Shown here piece by piece: positions 1 through 10,873 of a stretch of DNA of 64,000 bases (position 1 is its first letter; the number at the start of each line of letters is the position of its first letter). The position numbers and the translations under genes are program-made. The notes under the pieces were generated by a model. It saw nothing but the letters and a program-made list of their open reading frames with translations. It was not told where the DNA came from and did not search any database. The DNA is from Pseudisothecium myosuroides. Taxonomy: Eukaryota > Streptophyta > Bryopsida > Hypnales > Lembophyllaceae. The stretch spans positions 54,956,756-55,020,755 of the forward strand of contig OX637287.1 of NCBI GenBank assembly GCA_951799445.1, written 5' to 3'.

Positions 1-2730
1 GAGGAGAACGGCCGCAGAGCGGGCTACGATTGTCTGGTCCTGCGGATCATAGTACTCCAGAGCGTCAAAGAGTCTCTTCAACTTCCGCTCTTCAAGAATT
101 TTGGCGCGACACCCGCAGGACGTTGACTCGAACATGAACCAGATGTACAGGTGCTGCTTCTTCTTTCCCCTCCACGCTATGACGTCCCCTGCCGCCAAGG
201 TGGCGCTGATGTCGCAGTTGCTTTCGTCCATGGTTTTACAGAGATAGTGCTCTGAAAAACCACGTGCATTTGCGTGCACCGATTCCTCCTCCGCCGTCAG
301 CTTGAAGTACAACTCCCACATTTGGATCACGGACTGCGGAAGGTCAGCTAGGTCGGACGTCATGTTGAGATTTTTTGTCCGATCCTGCAACCACTTCTTT
401 CCAGCAGGGGTTTCCATTGCCTTGTTCACCCACATCTCCACATCCTCGTGCTCAATGTTCCTTTCTATTGCAAACTCGACCCACAAAGAATCCGGGTAAG
501 GCTCATACTCCACCCTCCTCGCCGGCAGCAGATGACCCTTGTAGTGTGACAAGAGTTCGTTCTTCATCGCCCTGACCAACTGAATTTTGGCGCCGGCGTC
601 TGAAAGAGAGATAATGCGTTTTCCACCTTTCTGTGATTTCGACTTTGCGACGGAGGTCTTCATGCTAATAACTTGGGCTTGGACTTGATTTGCAAGGAAA
701 TTGATGTCCTCCGGTCTAAGTCCGTAAAGGGGCTTGAAGTCGTTTGCCGCCAACGGTTTGCGATCCGTACTCCCCGATACATCGACCAGCCCCGCCGCGT
801 CGGGAAGGAGACCTGCCATGAATTTCTCCTCTATCTTGATCCATCTCTGAACATCAGCGTCGTTCTCCAGGAAGAGGAGGGATTCTCAGTTTGGCGATGT
901 CTTTCGCCTTTGCTCCCGCAAATATTGATGCCACCGACGGCTGAAACGCCTGCCAACCAAAGGAGTAACAGTCAGTACGCGATCCGTAGACAGACCACGT
1001 GAACACAAGAAGTCCAATAAACAGTCGTGCGATCCCACGATCAGTCAGTTACCACGAGGAAGTCGTTTAGGCAACAGGCAGTCGTGAGATATCACGATGA
1101 GCCACTATCTTCTACATGCACAATTTGAAAACACCACGCACTGAACCCCCAGCATAAAGGACTAAACTAGCAACATCTGGTATTTCATAACTTAATGTCG
1201 TGGGATATCACGATCTCCTCATTCTAACGTAGAACTACCCCGTATCTCAAAGCCAGGTCTTAGTCGTGGGATCCCACGATGAGGAGGTTCTAACGTAATG
1301 AAGGTCTGAGGTGTAGTGCAGGACCATCGGGAGATCCCACGATGGTTAGATAGAGCGCACTCTGATGACCGCCCCCAAAAAAAATATGTCAACTCCGGCG
1401 GCATTCTTACATTGTACTCTACTGAGTGTGATCTGCCCAATATTGCTGGCTGTGGACTTCCCATACTCCGCCACTTGATTCTTGCGTTCAGTAGCTGCTT
1501 CGTGAAGTTCTGCTCCTTCTGTTCGCCAACGACATCTTGGTTCAGCGCCCGCGAGAAGTGCACTAGGTCTCCGTGGTGATCTTTGTCCGTCCACACAGGT
1601 TAAATATTGAAGGTGGAGGCGAGCTTCTTATCCTTCTCGGGAATCACACCAAGCCTAATCAGGTCCTTGAATGCCTGGACAGTGTGTTGGCCCCCTATTA
1701 TGTAGTAGTGCGTCTTGGGGTTTTCAAAGATCTCCTTCTTCGGCGCTTGCTTCTCATAGTACGACACTACCTTCGCCGGGCCGTAGGGTCCCGCTTTAAG
1801 GGGAAGCACTGTTATGACTCTGTTCTCCGAGTCATAATCAGGTGTGATTCGTGCCTTCCTCGTCAGCGCATCAAGCCGCTCTGCCTGAATTCCCCTGTAC
1901 ACGAGCAGTGCTACAGGTGCCTGGTGCAGATAGTCATAGTGCACGCGGATGAGCTCACCTTTGCTGTCACAGACTGGTTTCCTGCCCCATTTGTACAGGC
2001 CACCGAAGGAGTTCTCGTACAGGGTCCTCATCTTATTCATCTCTTCCGGTGTCATCTTCTTGACGTCTGCCTCCACTAGAGCCACAGCCCTGTGAAGCGG
2101 AAGCGGGGTATCCGGTTTTTTCTTCTTTCCGGATGTCCCAGCTGCGGCTTCAACTTCGTCCCCGGGAGCATCAACTGCAGACTTCCTCTTCCTGGTCTTC
2201 TTTTTGGAGGACGGCGTGGGAGCAACCGCTGTCACGGCTTGGGGGGGAGCGTTCGTATCTCGTAAGTCTTCCAGGATTATGTCCCACTGGTTCTTCAGCT
2301 CCTTAGGCTTCCACCGAGGCTTAGACGTGTCTTTGCACATCAGATGTGACCTTGCAGTCACAGACTCGCACAGAGTGAGGCTGAACTTCGCGTAGTCAAG
2401 GATCAGCCCAAACGTTATGATCTCCCCGGAAAGGGGAACCTTCTCCTCTACAACTAGGAGCGCTGTGTCGTCGTCAAGCCCCTTCATTTCTAGTACCTTC
2501 AGTCCGGCAGTTGGGTGCCCCATTGTCCCATTCACCAGCGTGGGAAGAATAGTGGCGGAGCCGTCACTCTCTGCTTTCCAGGCGATTCCCCAATGCGTAA
2601 TCTGCTCGTCGCATCGAAAAAAGGCTTGTGGTGGATGTGGACCTGTGTACTCCAAAGACGTAATGTAGCAGTCGATGAAGGTACCAAGCTTCCTGGGTGT
2701 CAGTTCTTCTGGACCTTCGTCCACTTGCAT
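1..2730 (-). pseudogene. ParB-like (GGQH-motif) element gene, two exons, broken, runs off left edge
   Basis: I do not recognise a named family. Exon 1 starts at an ATG at 2730 and reads to 1411. It has a ~145-residue N-terminal region, a lysine-rich NLS-like stretch (KKKTRKRKSAVD) and, at residues 346-349, the motif GGQHTVQAFKDL, which resembles the GGxHR box of ParB/Srx-type folds. An in-frame TAA at 1600-1602 interrupts exon 1; the same frame continues with the well-formed DVVGEQKEQNFTKQLLNARI and ends EYN at a GTAAGA donor. A 461-bp intron (950-1410) follows, and exon 2 resumes in phase at 949 (AFQPSVASIFAGAKAKDIAK). Near 882-886 the frame shifts, best explained by loss of 2 bp in a GAGA run, then stays open to base 1 (LFLENDADVQRWIKIEEKF onward). 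The gene is flanked by palindromes and lies divergent to the DUF7869-like gene. DNA binding is inferred from the GGQH motif and basic stretch; catalysis is unknown. Two lesions make it a probable pseudogene. Confidence 0.6.
1024..1343. repeat. Palindrome cluster 1, inside the intron of the ParB-like gene
   Basis: Five 18-bp palindromes start at 1024, 1081, 1197, 1263 and 1326. The copy at 1263 has the perfect core GTGGGATCCCAC; those at 1081 and 1197 have a GATATC centre, still symmetric. All five fall inside the predicted intron 950-1410, so none is constrained by coding. Spacing is irregular (57, 116, 66 and 63 bp between starts). Confidence 0.85.
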
Positions 2731-2836
2731 TTCACTGCAGCATGGTAGAAAGAGATGTTAGTTTCCACATTGTTCGATAGATCAGAATGATGGTGGTGCG
2801 ATATTATTCCCGTTCTAACTTTAACTTTTATCCTTA

Positions 2837-3508
2837 GTCGTGGGATCCCACGACGGATGTTATGAAAGAGAAGGAATGGTTTTGTGATCATTTTGATGAC
2901 CTGGTTTCACAAATTACTGTTGTCGGGGGATATCACGATCGGTTACATTCACGAACAGTAGTAGGCAGGAGGTTACTGCATCTCAACTCACTAACTGAAG
3001 GCGTCCCGGAATATGACAACGGCAACAAATAACATAGAATGGATATTGGAATATCTTAGAAGGGGATCGATGATGATCTGTGAAACTACTGTCTGTCGTG
3101 GGATCCCACGATTGATTGTTCACATAATCAGCGCTATTTGTTAACCTGCCTGCATCTCAATTTCTCTACCCACGCTAGACTTTCTCGTCGTGATTTCCCA
3201 CGACAGTTTAGTACTTGAATGCTCTATGTAGGTGGCCTTCTAATTGTTAAGTCTCGGTCAGGCGCGGTCTTTACTATCCTCCATCGGGGGATCCCACGAT
3301 GGGTCACTAATCCGCTGCCTGGTCTGTGCCTAATATGTGGTCTGGGTTAAGATTGCGTCTTCACATCTTTTCATCGGGGGATCCCACAGTGGGCCACAAA
3401 CCCTAAAACTCGTGTGGCCACGCAGTGGTGGGCGGCTAGGGTTTCAAGTCAGGGATCCTACGATGCTCGAATCTACACAGGGACTGCCCTGTCGTGGGAT
3501 CCCACGAT
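2837..3508. repeat. Palindrome cluster 2, 5' flank of the ParB-like gene
   Basis: Eight copies of the RTCGTGGGATCYCACGAY palindrome start at 2837, 2922, 3095, 3187, 3283, 3373, 3448 (17 bp, degenerate) and 3491. Those at 2837, 3095 and 3491 have the perfect GTGGGATCCCAC core. The cluster begins 107 bp upstream of the predicted ATG at 2730 and ends abruptly at 3508; no further copy is seen until 9650. Placement suggests promoter or subterminal binding sites. Confidence 0.85.
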
Positions 3509-5390
3509 GCACGGTTTTAGGGTCACTATCCGCGGTAACAGAGTCACGTACTCATTACCGTGTGTTCTTCTCGGCATATGTACTACCGTATTTGTCGGCC
3601 ATGTTTATAACAGCGACTATGACAGAGGCTCTACTACCCTCGTTTTCAGCAAAGTGCGTACCAATGCAATTGCAAACAGCCATACCCTAATTATTGGCAT
3701 TGTTTATAACGTAGACATTGCAAGCAAGAAACGGAAAGTAATGAGAATACAGTTCAAAGTAACTTACGGGTCCTTCCAAACTGGGAGGTCTGCTGTACGC
3801 TGGGATGGAGCTGCTGCCATCGTAGCTTCCGCTTGCACGGGTCCGGCCTTGTTTTCAGCTACTACGAAAATGCCCTTCCGCTCTTCGAAAGATTGCTGCA
3901 TGAAATTCAAATGCAGAAGGAATTGTAACTTCAATCATTCACTGAGAATCACAAACTCCTAACTTGTTTCTTCATGACTAGCCAAGTGAATTTAATTGAA
4001 GAGAAGGTAAACTTAAATCTAAAGTAACGGACTAAGTAGCCTATCGCACAGAAAACAAGCGTGTCTGATCATAGTCATAAAATCCCTGCACAAACCATGT
4101 TCCTAATATCATTCACAAACGAGGACTGCCTAACTAAATAATATACAATGAATCTTTGCTCCATTCCTCTTTGGGAGCAACATTCCCGTTCCTTACTTCA
4201 CTTTGCTTCAATTCAAACACTCACAGCAGTCCATACACATTGAACTCTAGTTCGTGAACTACATCAAGGTTACCATTCTAGGGTCTACAGTGATGAACCG
4301 TGAACTACAATGCGTGAGGAGAGCCTACACCTGCAAGGAGGGCGAGTGCCATACAGCCATTGTATCCATGTACTAGATTCATTTGACAAGCTTGAATGGG
4401 ATCAATTCTTTGCAAGCCTAGAAGCTAAACTCCAGAGCAAACGCACACCTCCATGCAATTACAATTCTACAACGAAGAGGTCAAATAATAATTGAACCTC
4501 ACCGCCAGAGAACTACAAAATCAAAATGCAGGTTTTGAGGTTGGACTACAATGAACTAACTTGTTCAATGAGGTGGGTGAAGTCCCGCACCGTGTTGTTT
4601 TTCTCGCGCACAGGTCCGGACGCTTGCGCACCGCCTTCACCAGGAAATGCTTCACGCACTACTGCACTCCGCCACAAAAATTCGTTCTCCGCGCACACAC
4701 ACTCCGCCAGCAAAATTTGAATACGCTCCTCTAATGTCCCTCGCCGCGCTCGACTCCGCAAACAGAAGTTCAACGCCCCGCCAACCAAAGAAACTCCACA
4801 CAACCCAACTCACTCCAAATGCCAAGCTTCAGACAACCAAACTAATGGACTGCAACAACCAGAATGAACTCGCAAGGAAGGAAAGCGGAGAAGCGCACGA
4901 AATCAAGAAGACGGAGAAGCACATGACGTCGGGAGAAAAAGGTGGCAAGCAGACGTCGTGGGGAGGAAAGGAGACCAAGAGGAGAGGAAACCGGCGGGGG
5001 AGTCTGCTGACGTGGCGCTGTCAGGTGCAAGACGGCGCAGGTCATGACTGCCCACCCTCCTCATGATTACTGACATCATGAGGAGGGCTTGACTAGAAGG
5101 CTTAAGCTAAATAATCACTCATTACACAAAATGCTGAAATTAGGTCGCACACTTGCACCTCACTAATTTCATGACATTCGATAATTACTACAAACATTTT
5201 TTTTGGTTCTCTATAAGAATGCACTATTCGTTATTTATTCATTATTCGTTTTTATGCACATTGTTGCTATTGGAACTCTCGAAACTCCATGTCTACAAAT
5301 AAAAATAATTGTAGAAACGTTTATTTAATTACTTTGATGGCTTGTAAAGTAACTTTGTTGAAATAAGGCAAGCTAGTTTTACTATTTTAA
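3509..5390. other. Intergenic, no supported gene
   Basis: Short overlapping open frames occur on both strands here, but none shows a recognisable domain, splice-supported continuation or start context. Base composition rises in GC between about 4560 and 5060, with CACACACTCCGCC-type runs followed by a purine-rich stretch. The hairpin at 5055-5087 is listed separately. Confidence 0.5.
5055..5087. repeat. Perfect 13-bp hairpin
   Basis: CCCTCCTCATGAT and ATCATGAGGAGGG are exact reverse complements separated by 7 bp. It sits at the 3' edge of the GC-richer stretch 4560-5060. It could be a foldback remnant or an RNA hairpin; no poly-T tract follows, so it is not a typical terminator. Confidence 0.6.
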
Positions 5391-6560
5391 ATGTCGGTAT
5401 GGAAAAAAAATGTACAAGTTGTAAATACTCCGCTCATGAAGTGAAGAGTCATGAGCGGAAAAAGTCCATGCTACGTTTTCCCAAACTTACCACGTAACCT
5501 AAAAAAAAACCTCGGTCTTGCGGTTCAAAGACCCTTCATTCCATAAATCATGCATGATGTTGTACGAGTTAATTTTAACAAAAAAAAATGTAGTTTTACT
5601 ATTTTAAATACTCTGCCCATGCAAACATTAGTTACGAATCATGAGCGGTTTAATTTCATAGATTGCTACATTGATTTCTAGGTTTAACCTTTGGTTTTGA
5701 TGATTATTATTTTTTTTCAAGCCGCTAAATATGCCTTTAACATAATGAACTTTGATTTCTAGTTTGCACTTGTGTCATTTTTCTAGAAAATGATTAGTCC
5801 AAATTATTTAATTAAATAGAGATGACTGTAACGATTACATAAGTACAGGGAACATTGTTGATGATTGTCCTATATAATTCTTTCTCATTCATCTCCTAGG
5901 CAATCATTTTCATGTATACAATCAACATGATTGGCAAATGTGTAATGAAAAAAGAATATCTAAATTATCTTATTGTCTTCTATATTAATTGTCTTGCAAT
6001 GATCATTGAATAGATGTGGACAAGAGCGTGATTGCCCGCGGTTTTAGGGGCATACTAGGTGTTAATCTATTTAATTTACTTGTGTTTTGGAGCATATCTA
6101 GAGACAGTTCTCCAAAGTACGTGACCAAGCCCAGCCGCCCATGATCTTGGAACTACTTGCAAAAAATGGAAATTAAAAAAAATGTCAAACAAAGGACGTT
6201 CAGAAATGATCTTCAATTTATGAAAAAAAAATTAATATTAAGTTACAACTTCAATTTTTTGTTTTTAAATCGACATGTAATATGTATCGCAATTTTGGAA
6301 AACGTACCATGGACTTTTCTTGCTCATGACTTCATGAGCAGAAGATTAAGAACTTATACATTCTTTTTTTGATACCGACATGTAATGTTTTATGTATGAT
6401 TTATGGAATGAGAGTTCTTTGAATGAACCGCAGGCGGAGGAGGACCTTTTTAGGTTACGTGGTAAGTTCGGAAAAACGTAGCATGGACTTCTCCCGCTCA
6501 TGCCTCTTCACTTCATGAGCGGAGTATTTTGAACTTGTACCTTTTTTTCCATATCGACAT
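5391..6560. mobile_element. ~1.17-kb non-coding element with ~170-bp terminal inverted repeats
   Basis: The left end (5391-5560, beginning ATGTCGGTATGG) and the right end (6391-6560, ending CCATATCGACAT) are reverse complements along most of their length. Shared landmarks are CTCCGCTCATGAAGTGAAGA, GTCCATGCTACGTTTT, TTACCACGTAACCTAAAAA, GCGGTTCA and CATTCCATAAATCAT. A third, shorter relative lies inside the element (about 6311-6383), and a weaker one near 5590-5655. No transposase-like ORF is present, so this is a non-autonomous foldback or MITE-type element. I could not identify a convincing target-site duplication. Confidence 0.75.
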
Positions 6561-6574
6561 GCACTGTCTTATGC

Positions 6575-7390
6575 ATGAAATTGCCAGACATTTTTAAAAC
6601 GAAACCATTCCATGGCAGGGCCCGTTTCATTCCCAATTTTTTTTACTTCATGTGAATTAGAATTTTGCAATGGGCAAGAAGTGAATAATTATAGTGGTGG
6701 AATCTAAATCCTAAGAGGAATTCCAACTTCCACGATAGAATTTTATGCATGCATGTATGAACCATCCAGGACGTTTTTAAAATGAAGCCATTTCATGGCA
6801 GGGCCCAATATTTTTATTCCCCATTTTTTTTAATTCACGTTAAGATGGATTTTTCAACGGGCAAGAAGTAAAAATAGTGGTGGAATCTAAATCCTGAGAG
6901 CAATTCCAACTTCCACGATAGAATTTTATGCATGCATGTATGAACCATCCATGACATTTTTCAAATGAAGCCATTGATTTCCATGGCAGGGCCCGTTTCA
7001 TTCCCAATTTTTTTTACTTCACGTGAATTAGAATTTTGCAATGGGCAAGAAGTGAATATAGTGGTGGAATCTAAATCTTGAGAGCAATTCCAACTTCCAC
7101 AGTAGAATTTTATGCATGCACGTGTGAAATTCCATGACATTTTTAAAATGAAGCCATAGTTCAATTATGGCAGGGCCCGTTTCATTCCCAATTTTTTTAT
7201 TTTCATGTGAATTAGAATTTTTCAACGGGCAAGACTAGAAAATAGTGGTGACATTTAAGGTTGGAGCAATTACATTTTTCTAAATCAAATTTTATGCATG
7301 CATGTATGAAATTTCATGACTTTTTAAAATAATATTATTTAAGCCGTTTCAAGCCATCACGCATTTCATTCCCGATTTTTTGTTTCACAT
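6575..7390. repeat. Tandem satellite, ~183-bp monomer, about 4 copies
   Basis: The landmark AATTCCAACTTCC recurs at about 6718, 6901, 7085 and, degenerate, 7267 (spacing 182-184 bp). Each monomer carries GGCAGGGCCC, TTCATTCCCAATTTTTTTTA, GTGAATTAGAATTTT, GGGCAAGA and TTTTATGCATGCATG. The last copy is the most diverged. The same landmarks in the same order (TTCATTCCC, AATGGGCAAGAA, CAATTCCAACTTCC, CATGACATTTT) define the arrays at 53.1-54.1 and 57.25-58.1 kb. Confidence 0.85.
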
Positions 7391-7694
7391 TGGTGGAGAT
7401 TGTTCAAATAACAATAACAAATAACAATATAACGCACATCGTTGTCAAATAATGATGTAGATGTATACCATGTTTGATCATTTCAAAAATGCAGATGAAG
7501 ATTGTATGACCTACAATATTCTCATGAATGACATGATTCCAGGTTTAAGCATTCATCACCCGTCAAAGTGCATTAACAAATTTGAAAGCATTTAACTCAT
7601 TAAATCATTCAGACTGAGATTTAAAATACAAAATAAATAAATGGTTTAGTTTGTTCTTTGTTCCATCATGATTGCACATCCAAAGTCCTTCACA
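7391..7694. other. AT-rich spacer, nothing recognised
   Basis: No gene, repeat array or conserved motif could be supported in this stretch. Confidence 0.5.
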
Positions 7695-7846
7695 AGGGGC
7701 TTTTTTGCGTTTCCCTCTCTTACTTCCCCTATGTAAACAACAATCTTATGACTTTTCATTGTGTCAACGGATTGTGACACAAGGAGAAGTCATGGATTGC
7801 CGTTTACGCAGGAAAAAATGAGAGAGGGAAACGCAAAAAAGCCCCT
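7695..7846. mobile_element. 152-bp foldback MITE
   Basis: The outer arms AGGGGCTTTTTTGCGTTTCC (from 7695) and GGAAACGCAAAAAAGCCCCT (ending 7846) are exact reverse complements, and pairing continues through a CTCTCT/AGAGAG extension. Inside, a second pair of arms (TTATGACTTTTCATTGTGTCA-like and TGACACAAGGAGAAGTCATG) also pairs with few mismatches, so almost the whole element can fold into one stem. It has no coding capacity. The target-site duplication is not clear. Confidence 0.75.
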
Positions 7847-8107
7847 GGTGCTTTATTTAAAAATTCGTAGATGAAATAAAAATTGTGTCAATCATTGTTT
7901 AATCCGTAAAGTCCCATATTAAACCATAGGATGTTGTACTACGTAACAAGAACTATATATGAAATCAATCTGTTAACTGACATTTTTAATTAGCAATATT
8001 GAGTTAGATTGAATTTTAAGTTTATATGTTCCCAGTCTGAGATGACGTAAACTTAATTGAGGAAAAAATTGGAAACAAATAATCAGCGTCATTTTCATTT
8101 TTCATAA
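7847..8107. other. AT-rich spacer
   Basis: Nothing recognisable between the foldback element and the telomere-like tract. Confidence 0.5.
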
Positions 8108-8320
8108 TACCCTAAACCCTAAAAGCCGTAAACCATGAATTGCAGACCCTGAAAACGTTCATGTAAAGTACTGCCATTGTATACCCTAAACCCTATTAAA
8201 CCCTAAACCCTGAAACCAAGAACCATGACCTTGAAACCGTGAACACTACACTACAACATGTACCCTAAACCCTATGACCGTGGACTGTAGACCCTATGAC
8301 TGTGGACCCTAGACCCTAAG
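8108..8320. repeat. Degenerate telomere-like tract, CCCTAAA orientation
   Basis: Repeated CCCTAAACCCTA and diverged relatives (GACCCTGAAA, GACCCTAGACCCTAAG) fill this segment. Orientation is opposite to the terminal TTTAGGG array. Units are too diverged for a fixed period, which suggests an old interstitial telomeric repeat. Confidence 0.65.
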
Positions 8321-8689
8321 ATTGCATTCATTGGAATAGAAAATAACAAATATGAACAGAGGAGAGTTCAAAGTTTTTGTTGATTCTTTTTGTGAGGTGT
8401 TCCACATGTTTCAGGTGCTCAAGCTTTTGGGTTCACAAGATTTGGTACAGTTCGTTTCTGTAGGATACGTATAATCAGGTCGTGTAGGGGAAGAATTCCG
8501 AGTATTGATCGGGGAAGCGTGTGACATTCTGTCAAGTGAAAGTCTTCAGAGTTTGATCCGCTTTGGTCAAAGCATCATTGACTCCTAGAAAACGGTACAA
8601 CGATACCATCCTTGAATGCGGCGAATTTCAAAATGTCAGTGAAGAATCGGAATTTCAGTGAAGCCTGGATTTACAAAGTTCCAGTCAGA

Positions 8690-8850
8690 AAGTCAAGAGC
8701 CCCACGCCCTCCCTCCTTGTAGTCGGAGATGCGCGGAATTCAAGAATGCAATCAACTTTCGAAGTGAAGGACCGCACGTACCCCCCAGCGTTGTTGATTG
8801 TGGCACGGCATTCAAGAACGCATCCAACATTCGAAATCAAGGATTGCTTG
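8690..8850. repeat. Two copies of a ~72-74-bp repeat
   Basis: Units contain a pyrimidine-rich CACG(C/T)ACC(C)TCC block followed by GGAATTCAAGAA or GGCATTCAAGAA, then CAACTTTCGAA or CCAACATTCGAA. In the plus frame they read PHALPPCSRRCAEFKNAINF and PHVPPSVVDCGTAFKNASNI. The same repeat, on the other strand, is found at 26400-26620. Confidence 0.55.
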
Positions 8851-9649
8851 GTGATTTCAAAATTCGCGGCGGGAATTCAGAGCTGAAGAATTCCAACCAG
8901 CCACCTGGTTCATAACCCGAAAAGAACCTGGAGCTTGCTCTTTTCAATTGCACACGTGAACAGGCGGAGCAGGCTGCGGAGTGGCGAGTGGGTGTCTGCC
9001 GGCGTTGGCGACAGAGTGGGCGTGGAGGCGCACGAAGTTCTGACCGAGCCAGTTGCTGCAAGGTAAGAATGCATCCCTTGCAAGTGTTATGCGATTCCGA
9101 ATGTTGAGGATTTTGTAGTCGAATTGACGCCACTGCACTCTGTCACAAACTGAGGATGTCGTAGATTGAAAGTGAAACGGAGTCTGTGATAATTTTCTTC
9201 GCGCATTGGTCTCATTTTGCGAAAAACTCACGTGCTTAAGGTTTCACCATGCTGTGGTGACATCAAGGTTCCTTTTGAATCGCGGGACGGCACTGCCCTG
9301 AGGGCAAGTTGATATGAGAACCTTGTACGTGGATGACAACCGATCAGAACGTCTTCACAAAGTAGTGAAATTAGGTTGCGTTAGGAATTAGGCGGACTTA
9401 CATGAGGAAAACCCAGCCATCAAATTCAACTACTTCTAAGAACGTTTCTTATTATACCCATGGAGGTTCAGGAGTCTGAATTACAACAAAATCTACTTTA
9501 AAAGTAGAGAATTTTTGTACAGTAACTGAGAATAGTTATAGAGTGTCGAATGTCATGAAAACAGTGACAGGAAACCTAATTTCACGATCTTCGGTAAATA
9601 CGTCGGTCTACGACAGTAGAATACGTGTATATATCCAACATACGTAAGC
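8851..9649. other. Unassigned sequence left of the DUF7869-like gene
   Basis: GC-moderate to about 9240, then AT-rich. Small open frames on both strands show no recognisable domain. No palindromes occur here; the first one of the next cluster starts at 9650, which may mark an element boundary. Confidence 0.4.
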
Positions 9650-10330
9650 ATCGTGGGATCCCACGATCTCCGCTTATTGAGCGTGGGCGAGACCTCTCAG
9701 TCTTCGAGTATAGAGATATCGCGGTCTGGTAGTCGAGGGATCTCCTATAATTTTGTCGTGGGATCCCACGATCGATTGAACCTTGGCTCTGGCTTTCCTG
9801 GTGTACGTCTACGTGCCTTACTTATCGATGACCGTCATACTCCTTGTCGATCTTGTATAAGCATCGTGGGATCTCAAGATCACATTTTCGGTTGGCACCA
9901 GGTTCTCCTACTCGGGGGGGTTCACAAACACTCTTCCGGATTTTACAGGATACCGAACTCGTGGGATCCCACGATTGATTGATAATATGTCGGGGACTCA
10001 TCAGAGTGATTCAGTTTGACCCACTACTTCATTTGTATTTCTGTAGCGGTTTATGTGATCCCTTAGGAGGATCTTGTAATACCGCGATCTCTGGTTTAAG
10101 TGATTAAGCGCCAAGAGTGTCGTGGGATCCCACGATGTACTGAACGTTCTTTGGTTAATGTCTTCTAAACTTCTGCGACGTTTTCCTGGATGCCTTGGCT
10201 TCTTCCAAGTGGTTCTGGGACGGCCTTCTTGAGATCGCACTATCGCGTCTGGGCTTTCGAACTTCTTGTTGACAGTAACTAGATTCACTTGTTCATGTTG
10301 TGTTGCCGTGTGATCGTGAGTTCCCACGAC
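9650..10330. repeat. Palindrome cluster 3, 5' flank of the DUF7869-like gene
   Basis: Palindromes start at 9650, 9732 (degenerate), 9755, 9863, 9958, 10119 and 10313. Those at 9650, 9755, 9958 and 10119 carry the perfect GTGGGATCCCAC core; 9650 is the full symmetric ATCGTGGGATCCCACGAT. The cluster ends 161 bp before the ATG at 10491. Its position relative to the gene mirrors cluster 2 and the ParB-like gene, so promoter-proximal binding by an element protein is a reasonable inference. Confidence 0.85.
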
Positions 10331-10855
10331 TGTACAGATGTTGATGCTTCTGTCCTTCATGTCGTGAGGTTACAATGCCATGAATGCAACGCTCTTCTGT
10401 AGACATGCCTAACTCCTTGAATGTATGTTGTACAGGTTTTACGGATCGTTTTAATCTCGTCCACGGGATTCGATAGAGCTCACTCTGACAATGGATTCAT
10501 TCTGTGAGTCTGCTGCTGACGCGATAGTTCCGTATGTGGACGGAACGCATGTAGAGGGTGAATCACAGGATTCCACCGGTGGATGTGAAGCGTTTGTGAA
10601 TGGTGATTGGGTTAAGCTGTTTGTTCCTGGATTCGGTGAAGTTGGATCAGGAATCGTTAAAGAGGTTCGTCCCCAGGGCCAGTGGCTGGGTGTGCCCATA
10701 CCTGTTGAGCCTTGGATTTAAATTCTGGTGCGACCTCATTCTATCAAATTAGAATTCCAGGATTTGAAATGCTTTCCTTGTCAGAGGGGTATGAACACAT
10801 TAGAGGATGTTCAAGAGAATGTAGTGTTGTGGAGAGCCGCCGACGTTGTTAGAGC

Positions 10856-10873
10856 GTCGGGGGATCCCCCGAT
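10856..10873. repeat. Palindrome embedded in coding sequence
   Basis: GTCGGGGGATCCCCCGAT lies inside exon 1, encoding part of RASGDPPMD. The paralog has a related motif at the aligned codons (19778-19795), so the site is conserved in position. Confidence 0.8.

Noticed and set aside
1573..2079. 168-codon plus-strand frame
   Set aside because: It is antisense to the well-supported ParB-like exon and has no domain of its own.
1..2730. Bacterial contamination because of the ParB-like motif
   Set aside because: The gene has a GT-AG intron and sits among plant-type repeats; the motif alone is not evidence of a bacterial contig.
1024..3508. Short direct repeats at intervals, superficially CRISPR-like
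   Set aside because: Units are palindromes that vary in sequence, spacing is irregular (about 40-240 bp), no cas genes occur, and the host is a plant.
1600..10721. In-frame TAA codons as a reassigned genetic code
   Set aside because: Only two cases; other genes end normally at TAA/TAG, and the paralog has a sense codon at one site. Local lesions are simpler.
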